A stretch of 41,507 nt of DNA from positions 1 through 41,507 of the forward strand of contig JARKOK010000302.1 in the NCBI GenBank assembly GCA_029975765.1. The letters run 5' to 3'. The notes beneath the pieces were generated by a model. The model was not told the DNA's origin and did no database searches. It saw only the letters and a program-made list of their open reading frames with translations. This document shows, in pieces, positions 33,546 through 41,351 of the stretch. Each line of letters opens with the position of its first letter. Within the stretch, counting starts at the first letter, position 1. The DNA comes from Aggregatilineales bacterium. GTDB lineage: Bacteria; Chloroflexota; Anaerolineae; Aggregatilineales; Phototrophicaceae. A program made the translations under genes and the position numbers.

Positions 33546-34454
33546 GTGCGCAATTTAAGTTATTTGTTTTTCGTGATTACATTACTTTTCTTACTGGGCA
33601 TCAGTCTGATGAGCGGCCAGGCGCAGACGGATGTCGCCACTCCGGCGCAGCTGGCGGCAGCGATGGCGGCGTGGGAACGTTCCGGCCACGCCAGCACCTA
33701 TGACAACGGCCTGGGCGCGGATACCACCTGCGCGCGCTGTAAATCCCCCTTGAACTGGGATCCCCTGCATCCGGCGGCAGAATCGGCGCTGGACTGCGCG
33801 TCCTGCAAGCGTATTCCCGGCCAGCCGCGTCCGATTTTGACCAACGCCGACCCGGTGCCGGAAGCCGACTGGCATAACATTGGCTGTCCCATCTGTCACG
33901 AACCGGTGGGCGACTCGTACCGCATCACCCCGGCTTTCTGGAATCAGGCCAGCGGCACTTACGAGCCGGTCAGTTCCAGCAGCGAACTGTGCGCGCACTG
34001 CCATGAAGGGCGGCACGGCTTTGAAGTGACGGAAGAAGTGGTCGCCGACGCCGCGCATTCCGGCTGGAACTGCCTCAACTGTCACGGGCCGCATGGCGAC
34101 TCGGTGCAGTGTGTGGATTGTCACGATCTGTCCGGCGGCGCCGCCGCGCAAACCCACCGCGACCACCCACAGGTACACTGTTCGGCGTGCCACGACCGCG
34201 CCGGGCTGGGCATCTGGTGGGACGAAGACCCCGCCTCATCCTATCTGGGGATGGTGGTCACACGGCGCTTTGCCCATACGCTGACGTCGTGGCCGTCTCA
34301 TAATCTGCAAACCACCACTGACTGCCGCCGCTGCCATCATGCCAGAGGGCTGCAATATCCGGCCATCGCTCAGTCGGTTTCCTGCAACAACGCCGCCTGC
34401 CATCCGGGCGGGGCGGTCTTAAACTGGTGCCCATACTGGGAGCGCAGCAAATGA
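33546..34454 (+). CDS. Exported multiheme cytochrome c with paired CxxCK motifs (first paralogue)
   Basis: This 302-residue protein has a signal or anchor helix (FFVITLLFLLGISLM). Residues 62-65 and 84-87 are two CxxCK motifs (CARCK, CASCK) separated by 18 residues. Six CxxCH follow: CPICH, CAHCH, CLNCH, CVDCH, CSACH and CRRCH. A CNNAACH near the end would be a CX4CH site. CxxCK is the active-site heme motif of NrfA nitrite reductases, but two in a row is unusual; the four Cys could instead bind zinc or an Fe-S cluster. The block GHxxTY to CxxCKSP is shared with the next gene, a clear paralogue. GTG at 33546 has GGAGG five bases upstream. Its stop overlaps the next start (ATGA). Confidence 0.9.
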   Translation: MRNLSYLFFVITLLFLLGISLMSGQAQTDVATPAQLAAAMAAWERSGHASTYDNGLGADTTCARCKSPLNWDPLHPAAESALDCASCKRIPGQPRPILTNADPVPEADWHNIGCPICHEPVGDSYRITPAFWNQASGTYEPVSSSSELCAHCHEGRHGFEVTEEVVADAAHSGWNCLNCHGPHGDSVQCVDCHDLSGGAAAQTHRDHPQVHCSACHDRAGLGIWWDEDPASSYLGMVVTRRFAHTLTSWPSHNLQTTTDCRRCHHARGLQYPAIAQSVSCNNAACHPGGAVLNWCPYWERSK

Positions 34455-35362
34455 GTGAGCCACGCCGCGCGCTGATGTGCTGGAAGATCGCTGCCTGGAC
34501 GGTTATCGGCCTGCTGCTGGCCGCCTGCGGTAGTGCCGCGCCGCCGACGGCTACGCCGGCCCCACGCGACGATTCCGCGATTCGCGCCGCGCTGGCGAAC
34601 GGCCCACACGGCGACACCTACCACCTGAATACCGGCCCGAACACCTACTGCGCGCAGTGTAAATCGCCAGCGAACTACGACCCGCAGGCGGTGATTGACG
34701 CCCCGCCGAACTGCGTCACCTGTAAATTCCCCGGCGATACCGTTATGCGTGTGGCGGCTGGCAACCCGCTGGTGCCGGAACATGAATGGCAGGGGATTCG
34801 CTGTAAAAACTGCCATCCCATCGAGGCCGATGGCACGGTTCAGACAGTGGTGGCGTGGTGGTCGCCGCTTGAGAACACCTACAGCAACATGCCCGACAGC
34901 ACCGCCCTGTGCGAGCAGTGTCACCGGGATTCGGCGGCGGGTACGCTGCGCCAACGCGAAATTCGCCAGTCGGCGGTGCATACGGATGCCACCTGCACCA
35001 CCTGCCACGACGCGCACAGCGCGGCAGCCGACTGCGCGGCGTGCCATAACGCGGACGATACGGCGACCGAATTTGTCGCCCGCTGCTGGACGCCGTATCT
35101 GGCGCCGGACGCCGCCGCGCCGCACCGCAGCGTGCGCTGCGAAGCCTGCCACGATAACGGCGGGCTGGCGGTTGACCGGGTGCAGGCCGCCGATGATCCC
35201 TTTGACGGGCAGTGGACGACCTGGCGCACGACAATGATCGCGGGCATCATCCCCAATACCAAAGTGTGGGTATCTCACAATCTGGCGGCGGCAGTGGACT
35301 GCGCCCGCTGCCACTATGACGGTAATCCCTGGGCGCTGACGGTGGAGGTGCTGCGGCCATGA
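34451..35362 (+). CDS. Multiheme cytochrome c lipoprotein with paired CxxCK motifs (second paralogue)
   Basis: This 303-residue protein has a membrane signal and lipobox LLLAAC (Cys26), so it should be tethered outside the cell. It carries two CxxCK motifs (CAQCK at 67-70, CVTCK at 88-91, 17 residues between) and six CxxCH: CKNCH, CEQCH, CTTCH, CAACH, CEACH and CARCH. It parallels the previous gene: KSPxNxDP after the first motif, a WxxIxCxxCHP-like third site, and the late WVSHNL before the last heme (WPSHNL in the paralogue). Function is presumably electron transfer, or reduction at a Lys-ligated heme. It overlaps its neighbours by ATGA on both sides, so three proteins are made in coupled fashion. 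Confidence 0.9.
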   Translation: MSEPRRALMCWKIAAWTVIGLLLAACGSAAPPTATPAPRDDSAIRAALANGPHGDTYHLNTGPNTYCAQCKSPANYDPQAVIDAPPNCVTCKFPGDTVMRVAAGNPLVPEHEWQGIRCKNCHPIEADGTVQTVVAWWSPLENTYSNMPDSTALCEQCHRDSAAGTLRQREIRQSAVHTDATCTTCHDAHSAAADCAACHNADDTATEFVARCWTPYLAPDAAAPHRSVRCEACHDNGGLAVDRVQAADDPFDGQWTTWRTTMIAGIIPNTKVWVSHNLAAAVDCARCHYDGNPWALTVEVLRP

Positions 35363-37170
35363 TAGCCGGTTTACGGTTCCAGTTCGTGCTGCTGGCGGCC
35401 TGCCTGGGCTGGATCAGCGGCGCGGCGCGGGCGCAGCCGGCGCTTGAAATCCGGCTGGCTTCGCCCGGCGAAGGCGAAACCTTTTACATGGCGCCCGGCG
35501 GTTATCTCACCAGCATACCGATTGCCGGACAGGTTATCAGTCGCGGCCAGCCCCTTCAGCCGGAAACCATTCAACTGACGCTGCAACTGATCAACGAAGC
35601 GGGGGCGGTGGTAGATGCCGCTGCCACGCTTAACGACGCGGGTTATTTTGAAACCTGGGCGACCATCACCGCTGCCGATGCACTGTCCCCGGTGATCGAA
35701 GTTCATGAAACCGATCTCTGCCCCCGGTGTCACCGGCACGGCGATTTTGATCTGCCGGCAGGGGTTACCCGGTTGATCGTTCACGCGCGGGCGGAGGATG
35801 GCCGCACGGCCAGCGCGACCCGCGAACTGCGCCTGGATCGCGGTCGGCTGCGCCCCCTGACGGTACAGGTGAACGGGCTGCCGCCGGAGGTAACCGGTGC
35901 CAAGGTGATGGCGACCACCCGCCTGTACGAATGGCGCCGCCGCAGCGGATTTGGGGATGTGACCGCCGCCGCTGCCACCGTTCAGATTGAGACTCTTACC
36001 TTCAGCGATCTGGTATATGAAGTTTCGCTGCTGCCGCTGGTCTGGGAAGGCGTGCGGTATACCACACCGGTCGAAACGCTGGTCGTCGGCGCCGCGACGG
36101 ATGATGAACCGCTGGCCGTCAGCCTGACCGCGCAGCCATCGTTAGGAACGCTCAGCGGGCGGGTCGTGGCCGGGCTGTCGTCACAGGGGGTCGAGGCGTC
36201 ACTGCTGGCGGTGCGGCTGGACAGCGGCGCGGCCTATACCACGCAGACATCCGCCCCGGATGGAGTCTTTGCCCTGACTGACCTGCCGATTGCGGAATAT
36301 CTGCTGCTGGCGCGCGCGCCGGGGGTGTTCCAACTGCCGCAGCGGCTGACGCCGGGCAGCGATGACCTGACGCTGCATCTCACGGCAGCCGGCGCGGATA
36401 CCCTGCGCGGCAGGGTAACGCTGGACGGCCAGCCGCACCCCTTCGCGCAGATCACGGCTGCCGGACTGCCCACCGCCTATGCCGACCCGCTGACCGGCCA
36501 GTTTGAAGTGGACGCGGTGGATATGAATCGCGCCGCGTCGGCTGACATCGCGGCAGCCGGTTGTTACGGCGTGCGGCTGGACACGCTGAAGCCGGAAGTT
36601 GGGGAAGTGGCGCTCGCGCTGCGCGATGATACGCAGGTGGTGACCCAAAGCGGGACGCGGCTGTATCTGCCCGCCGCCAGCCGGGTGACACGCGCCGGAG
36701 ATACCTATACGCTGGAACAGGGTGTGCTGTGGGCAACCACCAGCAGCGACGCGGCGGCGGTGGTCACGGTGCGCGTTGGGGATTATGTGCTGCGGGGAAA
36801 GGCGGCGTTTGCGGTGGAGAAGCTGCCGAACGCCCTGCCGCGCCTGTATGTCAGTCAGGGTGAAGTTGAGGCGGTCTATCAGGACAGCAGGATACCGGTG
36901 GCCGCCGGGCAAACGCTGGCGCTGATCGGCGGGCGAACACCGGCGGCGCTGGCGCCGGGGGCGGGGGCGCTGCTGCGGTCAGCCGGTGGGTCGGCGGCGC
37001 GTTTCGAACTGCCGTCGTCCTCGGCTCAGCAACTGGAGAGCAGTATCAAACACCTTGTTGTCGTGGTGGCGCAGGTCATCATGGCGCTGGCGATGGGTAT
37101 CAGCCTGCTGGCGCTGCCGGTGACGGCGCTGGCGGGGGTTGTCCTGTATTACCGCCGCACAGGGCAGTAG
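35359..37170 (+). CDS. Large exported protein with one heme motif, Ig/carboxypeptidase-like repeats, FecR-like domain and C-terminal membrane helix
   Basis: This 603-residue protein starts with a signal peptide (ending ARAQP). Residues ~28-170 are beta-rich and contain a single CxxCH (CPRCH, 121-125). Residues ~250-400 look like carboxypeptidase-regulatory or Ig-like modules (LSGRVVAGLSSQGVEASLLAV; LRGRVTLDGQPHPFAQITAAG, quoted by cores SGRVVAG and RGRVTLDGQ). Residues ~430-520 resemble a FecR-type domain (RLYLPAASRV, AAFAVEKLP, LYVSQGEVEAVY). A final membrane helix (~560-595) ends in a short basic tail, so most of it faces outward. No named family fits the whole. It is translationally coupled to the two cytochromes, and may be a surface scaffold or heme-bearing partner for them. 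Confidence 0.8.
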   Translation: MIAGLRFQFVLLAACLGWISGAARAQPALEIRLASPGEGETFYMAPGGYLTSIPIAGQVISRGQPLQPETIQLTLQLINEAGAVVDAAATLNDAGYFETWATITAADALSPVIEVHETDLCPRCHRHGDFDLPAGVTRLIVHARAEDGRTASATRELRLDRGRLRPLTVQVNGLPPEVTGAKVMATTRLYEWRRRSGFGDVTAAAATVQIETLTFSDLVYEVSLLPLVWEGVRYTTPVETLVVGAATDDEPLAVSLTAQPSLGTLSGRVVAGLSSQGVEASLLAVRLDSGAAYTTQTSAPDGVFALTDLPIAEYLLLARAPGVFQLPQRLTPGSDDLTLHLTAAGADTLRGRVTLDGQPHPFAQITAAGLPTAYADPLTGQFEVDAVDMNRAASADIAAAGCYGVRLDTLKPEVGEVALALRDDTQVVTQSGTRLYLPAASRVTRAGDTYTLEQGVLWATTSSDAAAVVTVRVGDYVLRGKAAFAVEKLPNALPRLYVSQGEVEAVYQDSRIPVAAGQTLALIGGRTPAALAPGAGALLRSAGGSAARFELPSSSAQQLESSIKHLVVVVAQVIMALAMGISLLALPVTALAGVVLYYRRTGQ

Positions 37171-37205
37171 ACCTGAGATGGGAAATAGATTTCAGGGATG
37201 ATGGT

Positions 37206-38720
37206 ATGGTCTGTCAATTGAGAGTATCTCGTTTACCGGTACACCGGCAGATCGCGGATTACTGGTCGGCCTCGCTGTGCCGGAACTATCCCAATCGTGA
37301 TATGTCAGACGTGGCGGCCCAGACCCGCGAAGCGATGGACGACTTTGTGCATTTTCTGAACGGCGGCGCGGCGGTCTGGGAACTCAACGGCCTGATGCAG
37401 CTTTTAACGGTTAAGCCTTCGCTGAATGATGTGATGCAGGTCTTTACCTCGCTGCGCGCGGCGGTGCGAGAGGCGCTGGCGGAGTACGATGCCCAGCGCG
37501 GGGCGCGCATGAGTGAGCGGCTGGATGCGTGGATTCACGATGCCGTAGCCCGCTACAGCACCCTGCGCACCAATCATGCTCACGAACGCTGGGCAGACAT
37601 GATGAAGCGCATCGCGCAGTTGAACACATTGAGCTACTGCACGGCGGAACTCAACGCTTCGCTCGATCTGGTATCCGCGTTTGAGGCGACGGCGCATCTG
37701 GCGCGGGTGCTGACGGGGGCTGACCTCTGTCTGGTGTTTCAATGCGTGGGGGATGTGCTGCGCCTTAACGCTCACGCAGGGGAGGGCGCGCCGAAGGGGG
37801 TGCTGGAAATCCCCGCTTCATGTCTGGCAAAGGAACTGGTGGTGGGCCGGCATCATGCGGACGCGCCGATAGCGGCGGTGCGCCGGCATCTGGGTGTGCC
37901 GCAGGCGCGGGCCATGCACAGCACCCTGCTGCAAACCAACAACGTGACGATAGGCAAGCTGGTATCGGTGTTTTTTGAGGATAGGGACTTTACCCCGCAG
38001 GAAATCCGCGTGCAGGAAATTTTCTCCGGCCACGCCGCTCAGGCGATCTACAACGCCGAACTGTACGAACGCCTCAGCCAGCTTACGGCAGCCGGGGAAC
38101 GCCGCCGGATCGCCTGCGAGATGCACGATACCATGCTGCAAACGCTGATCTCGCTGAATATCAATCTGCGGGTGATGCTGAATCACGCGCAGCAGGGGGA
38201 CTGGGACGGGGTGCTGCCGCTGCTGGAAGCAACCCGCCATCTGGGCAAAGTGGCGGTGCAGGAAGGCCGCGATACGCTCAACAGCCTGCGCGAGACCGAG
38301 GACTGCGCCGGCCAGCAGAATTTGCTGGATGCGCTCCAGACGGAACTGGCGACCTTTGCCGAACGCTCCGGTATCCAGCCGCTGCTGACCATTCAGGGTG
38401 AGCCGTTGGTTTCACCGCCCATCGGCCATCACCTGTGCCGGTTGGTTGGCGAAGCCCTGACGAACATTCACCGCCATGCCAGCGCGCGCACCGTGCGGGT
38501 GATGATCGAGGCCGGCCCGCACGAACTGCGGCTGGAAATCTCGGACGATGGCGTGGGGTTTCATCCGGCGCGGATTGACCATCTGAAATCGTTTGGGCTG
38601 GTGGGGATGCAGGAACGGGCGCGCCTGATGAATGCCCGGCTGGACATCCACAGCGTACCCGGACAGGGCACGACGATCAGCCTGCGCTGTCCGGCAGGAT
38701 GTTTTAGCGATGCGCAATAG
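37206..38720 (+). CDS. Cytoplasmic sensor histidine kinase with GAF domain (NarX/LiaS-like HisKA_3)
   Basis: This 504-residue kinase has no membrane helix. Residues ~1-140 are helical and unassigned, and ~145-290 look like a GAF domain (SLDLVSAFEATAHLARVLTGA by core SAFEATAHLARV, then VSVFFEDRDFTPQEI). The HisKA_3 box ERRRIACEMHDT carries His307, and the ATPase domain shows EALTNIHRHA, SDDGVGF and GLVGMQERARLM. It is a complete NarL-system kinase. The GAF domain holds several Cys (Cys175, Cys180, Cys206), so redox or ligand sensing is possible but not shown. AGGG precedes the ATG by eight bases. The likely partner is the NarL-type regulator two genes downstream. Confidence 0.88.
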   Translation: MVCQLRVSRLPVHRQIADYWSASLCRNYPNRDMSDVAAQTREAMDDFVHFLNGGAAVWELNGLMQLLTVKPSLNDVMQVFTSLRAAVREALAEYDAQRGARMSERLDAWIHDAVARYSTLRTNHAHERWADMMKRIAQLNTLSYCTAELNASLDLVSAFEATAHLARVLTGADLCLVFQCVGDVLRLNAHAGEGAPKGVLEIPASCLAKELVVGRHHADAPIAAVRRHLGVPQARAMHSTLLQTNNVTIGKLVSVFFEDRDFTPQEIRVQEIFSGHAAQAIYNAELYERLSQLTAAGERRRIACEMHDTMLQTLISLNINLRVMLNHAQQGDWDGVLPLLEATRHLGKVAVQEGRDTLNSLRETEDCAGQQNLLDALQTELATFAERSGIQPLLTIQGEPLVSPPIGHHLCRLVGEALTNIHRHASARTVRVMIEAGPHELRLEISDDGVGFHPARIDHLKSFGLVGMQERARLMNARLDIHSVPGQGTTISLRCPAGCFSDAQ

Positions 38721-38774
38721 GAATTTTGCTGACGGACTTACAGATTTTTCCTGTCAGACGCCGAGTCTAAAGCG

Positions 38775-38783
38775 TGGTATAGT
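38775..38783 (+). promoter_or_regulatory. Extended -10 promoter candidate before the degenerate kinase gene
   Basis: TG-G-TATAGT (38775-38783) lies 15 bases before the ATG. No good -35 is seen. It could give separate expression of the degenerate kinase, regulator and Fe-S protein. Confidence 0.35.
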
Positions 38784-38798
38784 GTCAAAAAAGCTGAG

Positions 38799-39482
38799 AT
38801 GGATGCTGTCGTGATGGCCCACGCTGACCAACTCGAAACCCGCGTCGCCGAGTTATCCGGTTTATTAACGCAGGTGCTCGCCCTCCAGGAAGCTGAACGC
38901 CGCGCCGTCACCCACCGGCTGCAGGAGGATATCGGCCAGTCGCTGACCGCTTTCGCGCTGAAGCTGCGCGTGCTGGAACGCAACTGCGACCCGGAACTGT
39001 GCGTGGAACTGGTGCGCGAACTGCGCCAGTTGACTGCCAGTACCCTGCACGACCTTGACCAGCTTCAGCGCCAGCTTTATCCGCTCGCGCTGGACAGTCA
39101 GGGCATGGTCGCCGCTGTCGAAGTTTACATTCAGGAATATTCCCGCCTGGCGCAGATTCAGGTCGAATTGGATGCCGAAGTGCCGCATTACCGGCTGTCG
39201 AGGGAACGTGAGCTGGCGCTGTTCCGTATGGTGCAGGACGCGCTGGAACATCTGCACCAGCAGGCGTGTGCCAGCGAAGTCCGCATCCGGCTGCGGTTCA
39301 TCAAAAACTTTACCTATCTGGTCATCGAAGATAACGGCGCCGGCGAGGTGTCCGGCTGGCGCACGACGTTAATCGCCAGCCGCGCCGAGGCACTGGGCGG
39401 TCGCTGCGCGATTTCAGCCCTGCCGGACGGCGGCTCTCGGTTTGAGATTGCCCTGCCGATGAGCGAAAAGGAATCACAGTGA
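38799..39482 (+). CDS. Degenerate HisKA_3-type histidine kinase lacking the phospho-accepting His
   Basis: This 227-residue protein has the fold of a HisKA_3 kinase core without any sensor domain. Where active kinases have ERRRIARELHDE-like residues, it has ERRAVTHRLQED: the His is replaced by Gln42. In the ATPase N box the usual ALTNxxxHA becomes ALEHLHQQA, so the metal-binding Asn is His151. The G1 box DNGAG remains, but the expected GLxGMxER region reads WRTTLIASRAEAL. It is therefore probably unable to autophosphorylate. It may be a pseudokinase that dimerises with or inhibits the full kinase upstream. It overlaps the regulator gene's GTG by four bases. Confidence 0.85.
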   Translation: MDAVVMAHADQLETRVAELSGLLTQVLALQEAERRAVTHRLQEDIGQSLTAFALKLRVLERNCDPELCVELVRELRQLTASTLHDLDQLQRQLYPLALDSQGMVAAVEVYIQEYSRLAQIQVELDAEVPHYRLSRERELALFRMVQDALEHLHQQACASEVRIRLRFIKNFTYLVIEDNGAGEVSGWRTTLIASRAEALGGRCAISALPDGGSRFEIALPMSEKESQ

Positions 39483-40138
39483 TTCGGGTATTTATCACGG
39501 ACGATCATACGGTGCTGCGATCCGGCCTGCGGCTGCTGATGAACAACGAGCCGGATATTCAGGTGATTGGCGAAGCGAACACCGGCGCCAGCGCGATCCC
39601 ACAGATTGAAGCGTTGCAGCCGGACGTGGTGCTGATGGATATTTCGCTGCCGGATATGAACGGCGTAGAAGTTATCCGGCGGCTGAAACAGAATCCGGCG
39701 GCGGGTTACCGGATTCTGGTGTTAACCATGCACCCGGAAGCGGATTACCTGCGCCCTGCGCTGGATGCTGGCGCGGATGGCTACGTGGTGAAATCGGTTG
39801 CGGACGACGAACTGCTGGACGCGATCCGCGTGGTACATCGGGGGCGGTCCTTTTTACGGGCTGAAGCGGTGTCGGTGTTAATAGACGACAGCCCCTCGCC
39901 GAAGCCGGAACAAATTCTTTCGGAGCGGGAAATCGAGATTCTCAGGCTGGTCGCGCACGGGCACACAAACGCGGAAATCGGCGGCCTGCTGTATCTCAGC
40001 CCCAAGACGATTGATACGTACCGCCGCCGCGTGATGCAGAAACTCCGGCTGCAAACCCGGTCCGACCTGGTGGACTATGCCCTTAAGAACGGCCTGTTAA
40101 AATCCTCCGGCAGTGGGGGGGATGACCGCGATGCTTAG
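39479..40138 (+). CDS. NarL/FixJ-family response regulator
   Basis: This 219-residue regulator has a receiver domain with VFITDDHTVLR, phospho-acceptor Asp54 (LMDISLPDMNG), Thr83 (VLTMHP) and Lys105 (YVVKSVAD). A short linker leads to a LuxR-type helix-turn-helix (LSEREIEILRLVAHGHTNAEI, quoted by its core SEREIEILRLVA, then LSPKTIDTYRRRVMQKL). All residues look functional. It probably receives phosphate from the GAF kinase and controls nearby respiratory promoters; the target is an inference. The GTG start has AAGGAA upstream and overlaps the pseudokinase stop. Its end overlaps the Fe-S protein's start. Confidence 0.93.
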   Translation: MIRVFITDDHTVLRSGLRLLMNNEPDIQVIGEANTGASAIPQIEALQPDVVLMDISLPDMNGVEVIRRLKQNPAAGYRILVLTMHPEADYLRPALDAGADGYVVKSVADDELLDAIRVVHRGRSFLRAEAVSVLIDDSPSPKPEQILSEREIEILRLVAHGHTNAEIGGLLYLSPKTIDTYRRRVMQKLRLQTRSDLVDYALKNGLLKSSGSGGDDRDA

Positions 40139-41180
40139 TCAACTGGCGGAGGCGCTCAGTCAGATTGGCGACCCCCGACCGGCCTTCGACGCCGACCGCT
40201 GCCTGAACTATCGCCACCACCATGCCGGCCAGTGTTCCGCCTGCGCGGATGCCTGTCCTGCGGCGGCCATCATGCTGACACCTGTCCCCGACGTCAATGC
40301 CGGCGCGTGCCTGGCCTGCGGCGTATGCAGCGCCGCCTGCCCGACCGGGGCGCTGCACGGCCTGCGTTCGCTGGCGGACATCTGGCGCGAAGCTCAGGCG
40401 CACGCCCGCCGCGCCGGCACGCTGGAGCTTGTCTGCCGGGGCGTGGGGGCGGGCAGTTTTGAGGCGGTTTCCATCCCCTGCGCTGCCGCGCTGCCGCCGG
40501 AATTTTTTATCGCCGCCGCTGCGGCAGGTATCCCGCAGATCACGATTTTTACCGCGTGCTGCGACGGCTGCCCGCTGTGTGAGGCGGTGCCGCAGGCCGA
40601 CCGCGCCGTTCAGACCGCCGCCGTCGTTCTGGCGCAGCTTGGCCTGACGCTGCCGGTTGTTCGCCAGGAAGGCACACCCCGGCAGGCCGCCTCGAAGCCG
40701 TCGGGTGTATCACGGCGCAGTTTCTTTAACACCCTGCTGAACCCGCGTCCCCAGCCACCGGACAGCAGCGATGCGCTGGCGGCCCTGCTTGCCAGCGGCC
40801 TGACCGCACGGCGGGCGCTTTTGCTGCTGGCGCTCAATCGGGTGGCTGTTCCCGCCGCCGCCAGCCTGCCGGCAGCGCCGGGCAACTGGGGGGCGCTGGC
40901 AGTTGAGCCAGCCTGCGTGGGCTGCCAGATGTGCGCGCAACTGTGCCCCGGCGAGGCGCTGGCCGCCACCACTGAAGCCGATGGGACGGTGCAGTTGTGG
41001 TTTGACGCCGCGCAGTGCAGCGCGTGCGGGTTGTGCGTCCGCGCCTGTTTTAAGCAGGCGCTGCACTTTACGCCGGCGGTAAAAATCAGCATGCTGGCGA
41101 CCAGCCGCTACGAGGCGCTCTGGCGCGGCCATGTTCCTGTAAATCCGCTGAAATCACAGGCTCGCGCCCGACAGACCTGA
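40131..41180 (+). CDS. Multi-cluster iron-sulfur protein with internal twin-Arg segment
   Basis: This 349-residue protein has two N-terminal ferredoxin-like motifs (CSACADACP, residues 35-43; CLACGVCSAACP, 60-71) and two C-terminal ones (CVGCQMCAQLCP; CSACGLCVRACF). Between them is a further Cys-rich domain (Cys102, Cys117, then TACCDGCPLC at 141-150). This middle part recalls the small electron-bifurcation/hydrogenase subunit MvhD, but the likeness is loose. Residues 194-199 read SRRSFF, like a Tat motif, yet lie mid-protein. No N-terminal signal is seen, so it is probably cytoplasmic and carries electrons. ATG at 40131 has GGGGGG nine bases upstream; ATG 40122 or GTG 40113 are alternatives. 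It overlaps the regulator gene by eight bases. Confidence 0.85.
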   Translation: MLSQLAEALSQIGDPRPAFDADRCLNYRHHHAGQCSACADACPAAAIMLTPVPDVNAGACLACGVCSAACPTGALHGLRSLADIWREAQAHARRAGTLELVCRGVGAGSFEAVSIPCAAALPPEFFIAAAAAGIPQITIFTACCDGCPLCEAVPQADRAVQTAAVVLAQLGLTLPVVRQEGTPRQAASKPSGVSRRSFFNTLLNPRPQPPDSSDALAALLASGLTARRALLLLALNRVAVPAAASLPAAPGNWGALAVEPACVGCQMCAQLCPGEALAATTEADGTVQLWFDAAQCSACGLCVRACFKQALHFTPAVKISMLATSRYEALWRGHVPVNPLKSQARARQT

Positions 41181-41351
41181 GTGTGGTACGGTGGAAAAAG
41201 CCTCTGCTGAAAAACAGGAGTGATAAAACCGACCAATATCATAAAAGCCTGGCCGGGACATCACCTGCTTGGTCGAGGCAAACCAGCGCATTTCGCTGTC
41301 GGGGTACATGACGGTACAATACACCATTCAATACTTTCCTGGAGGTAAATC

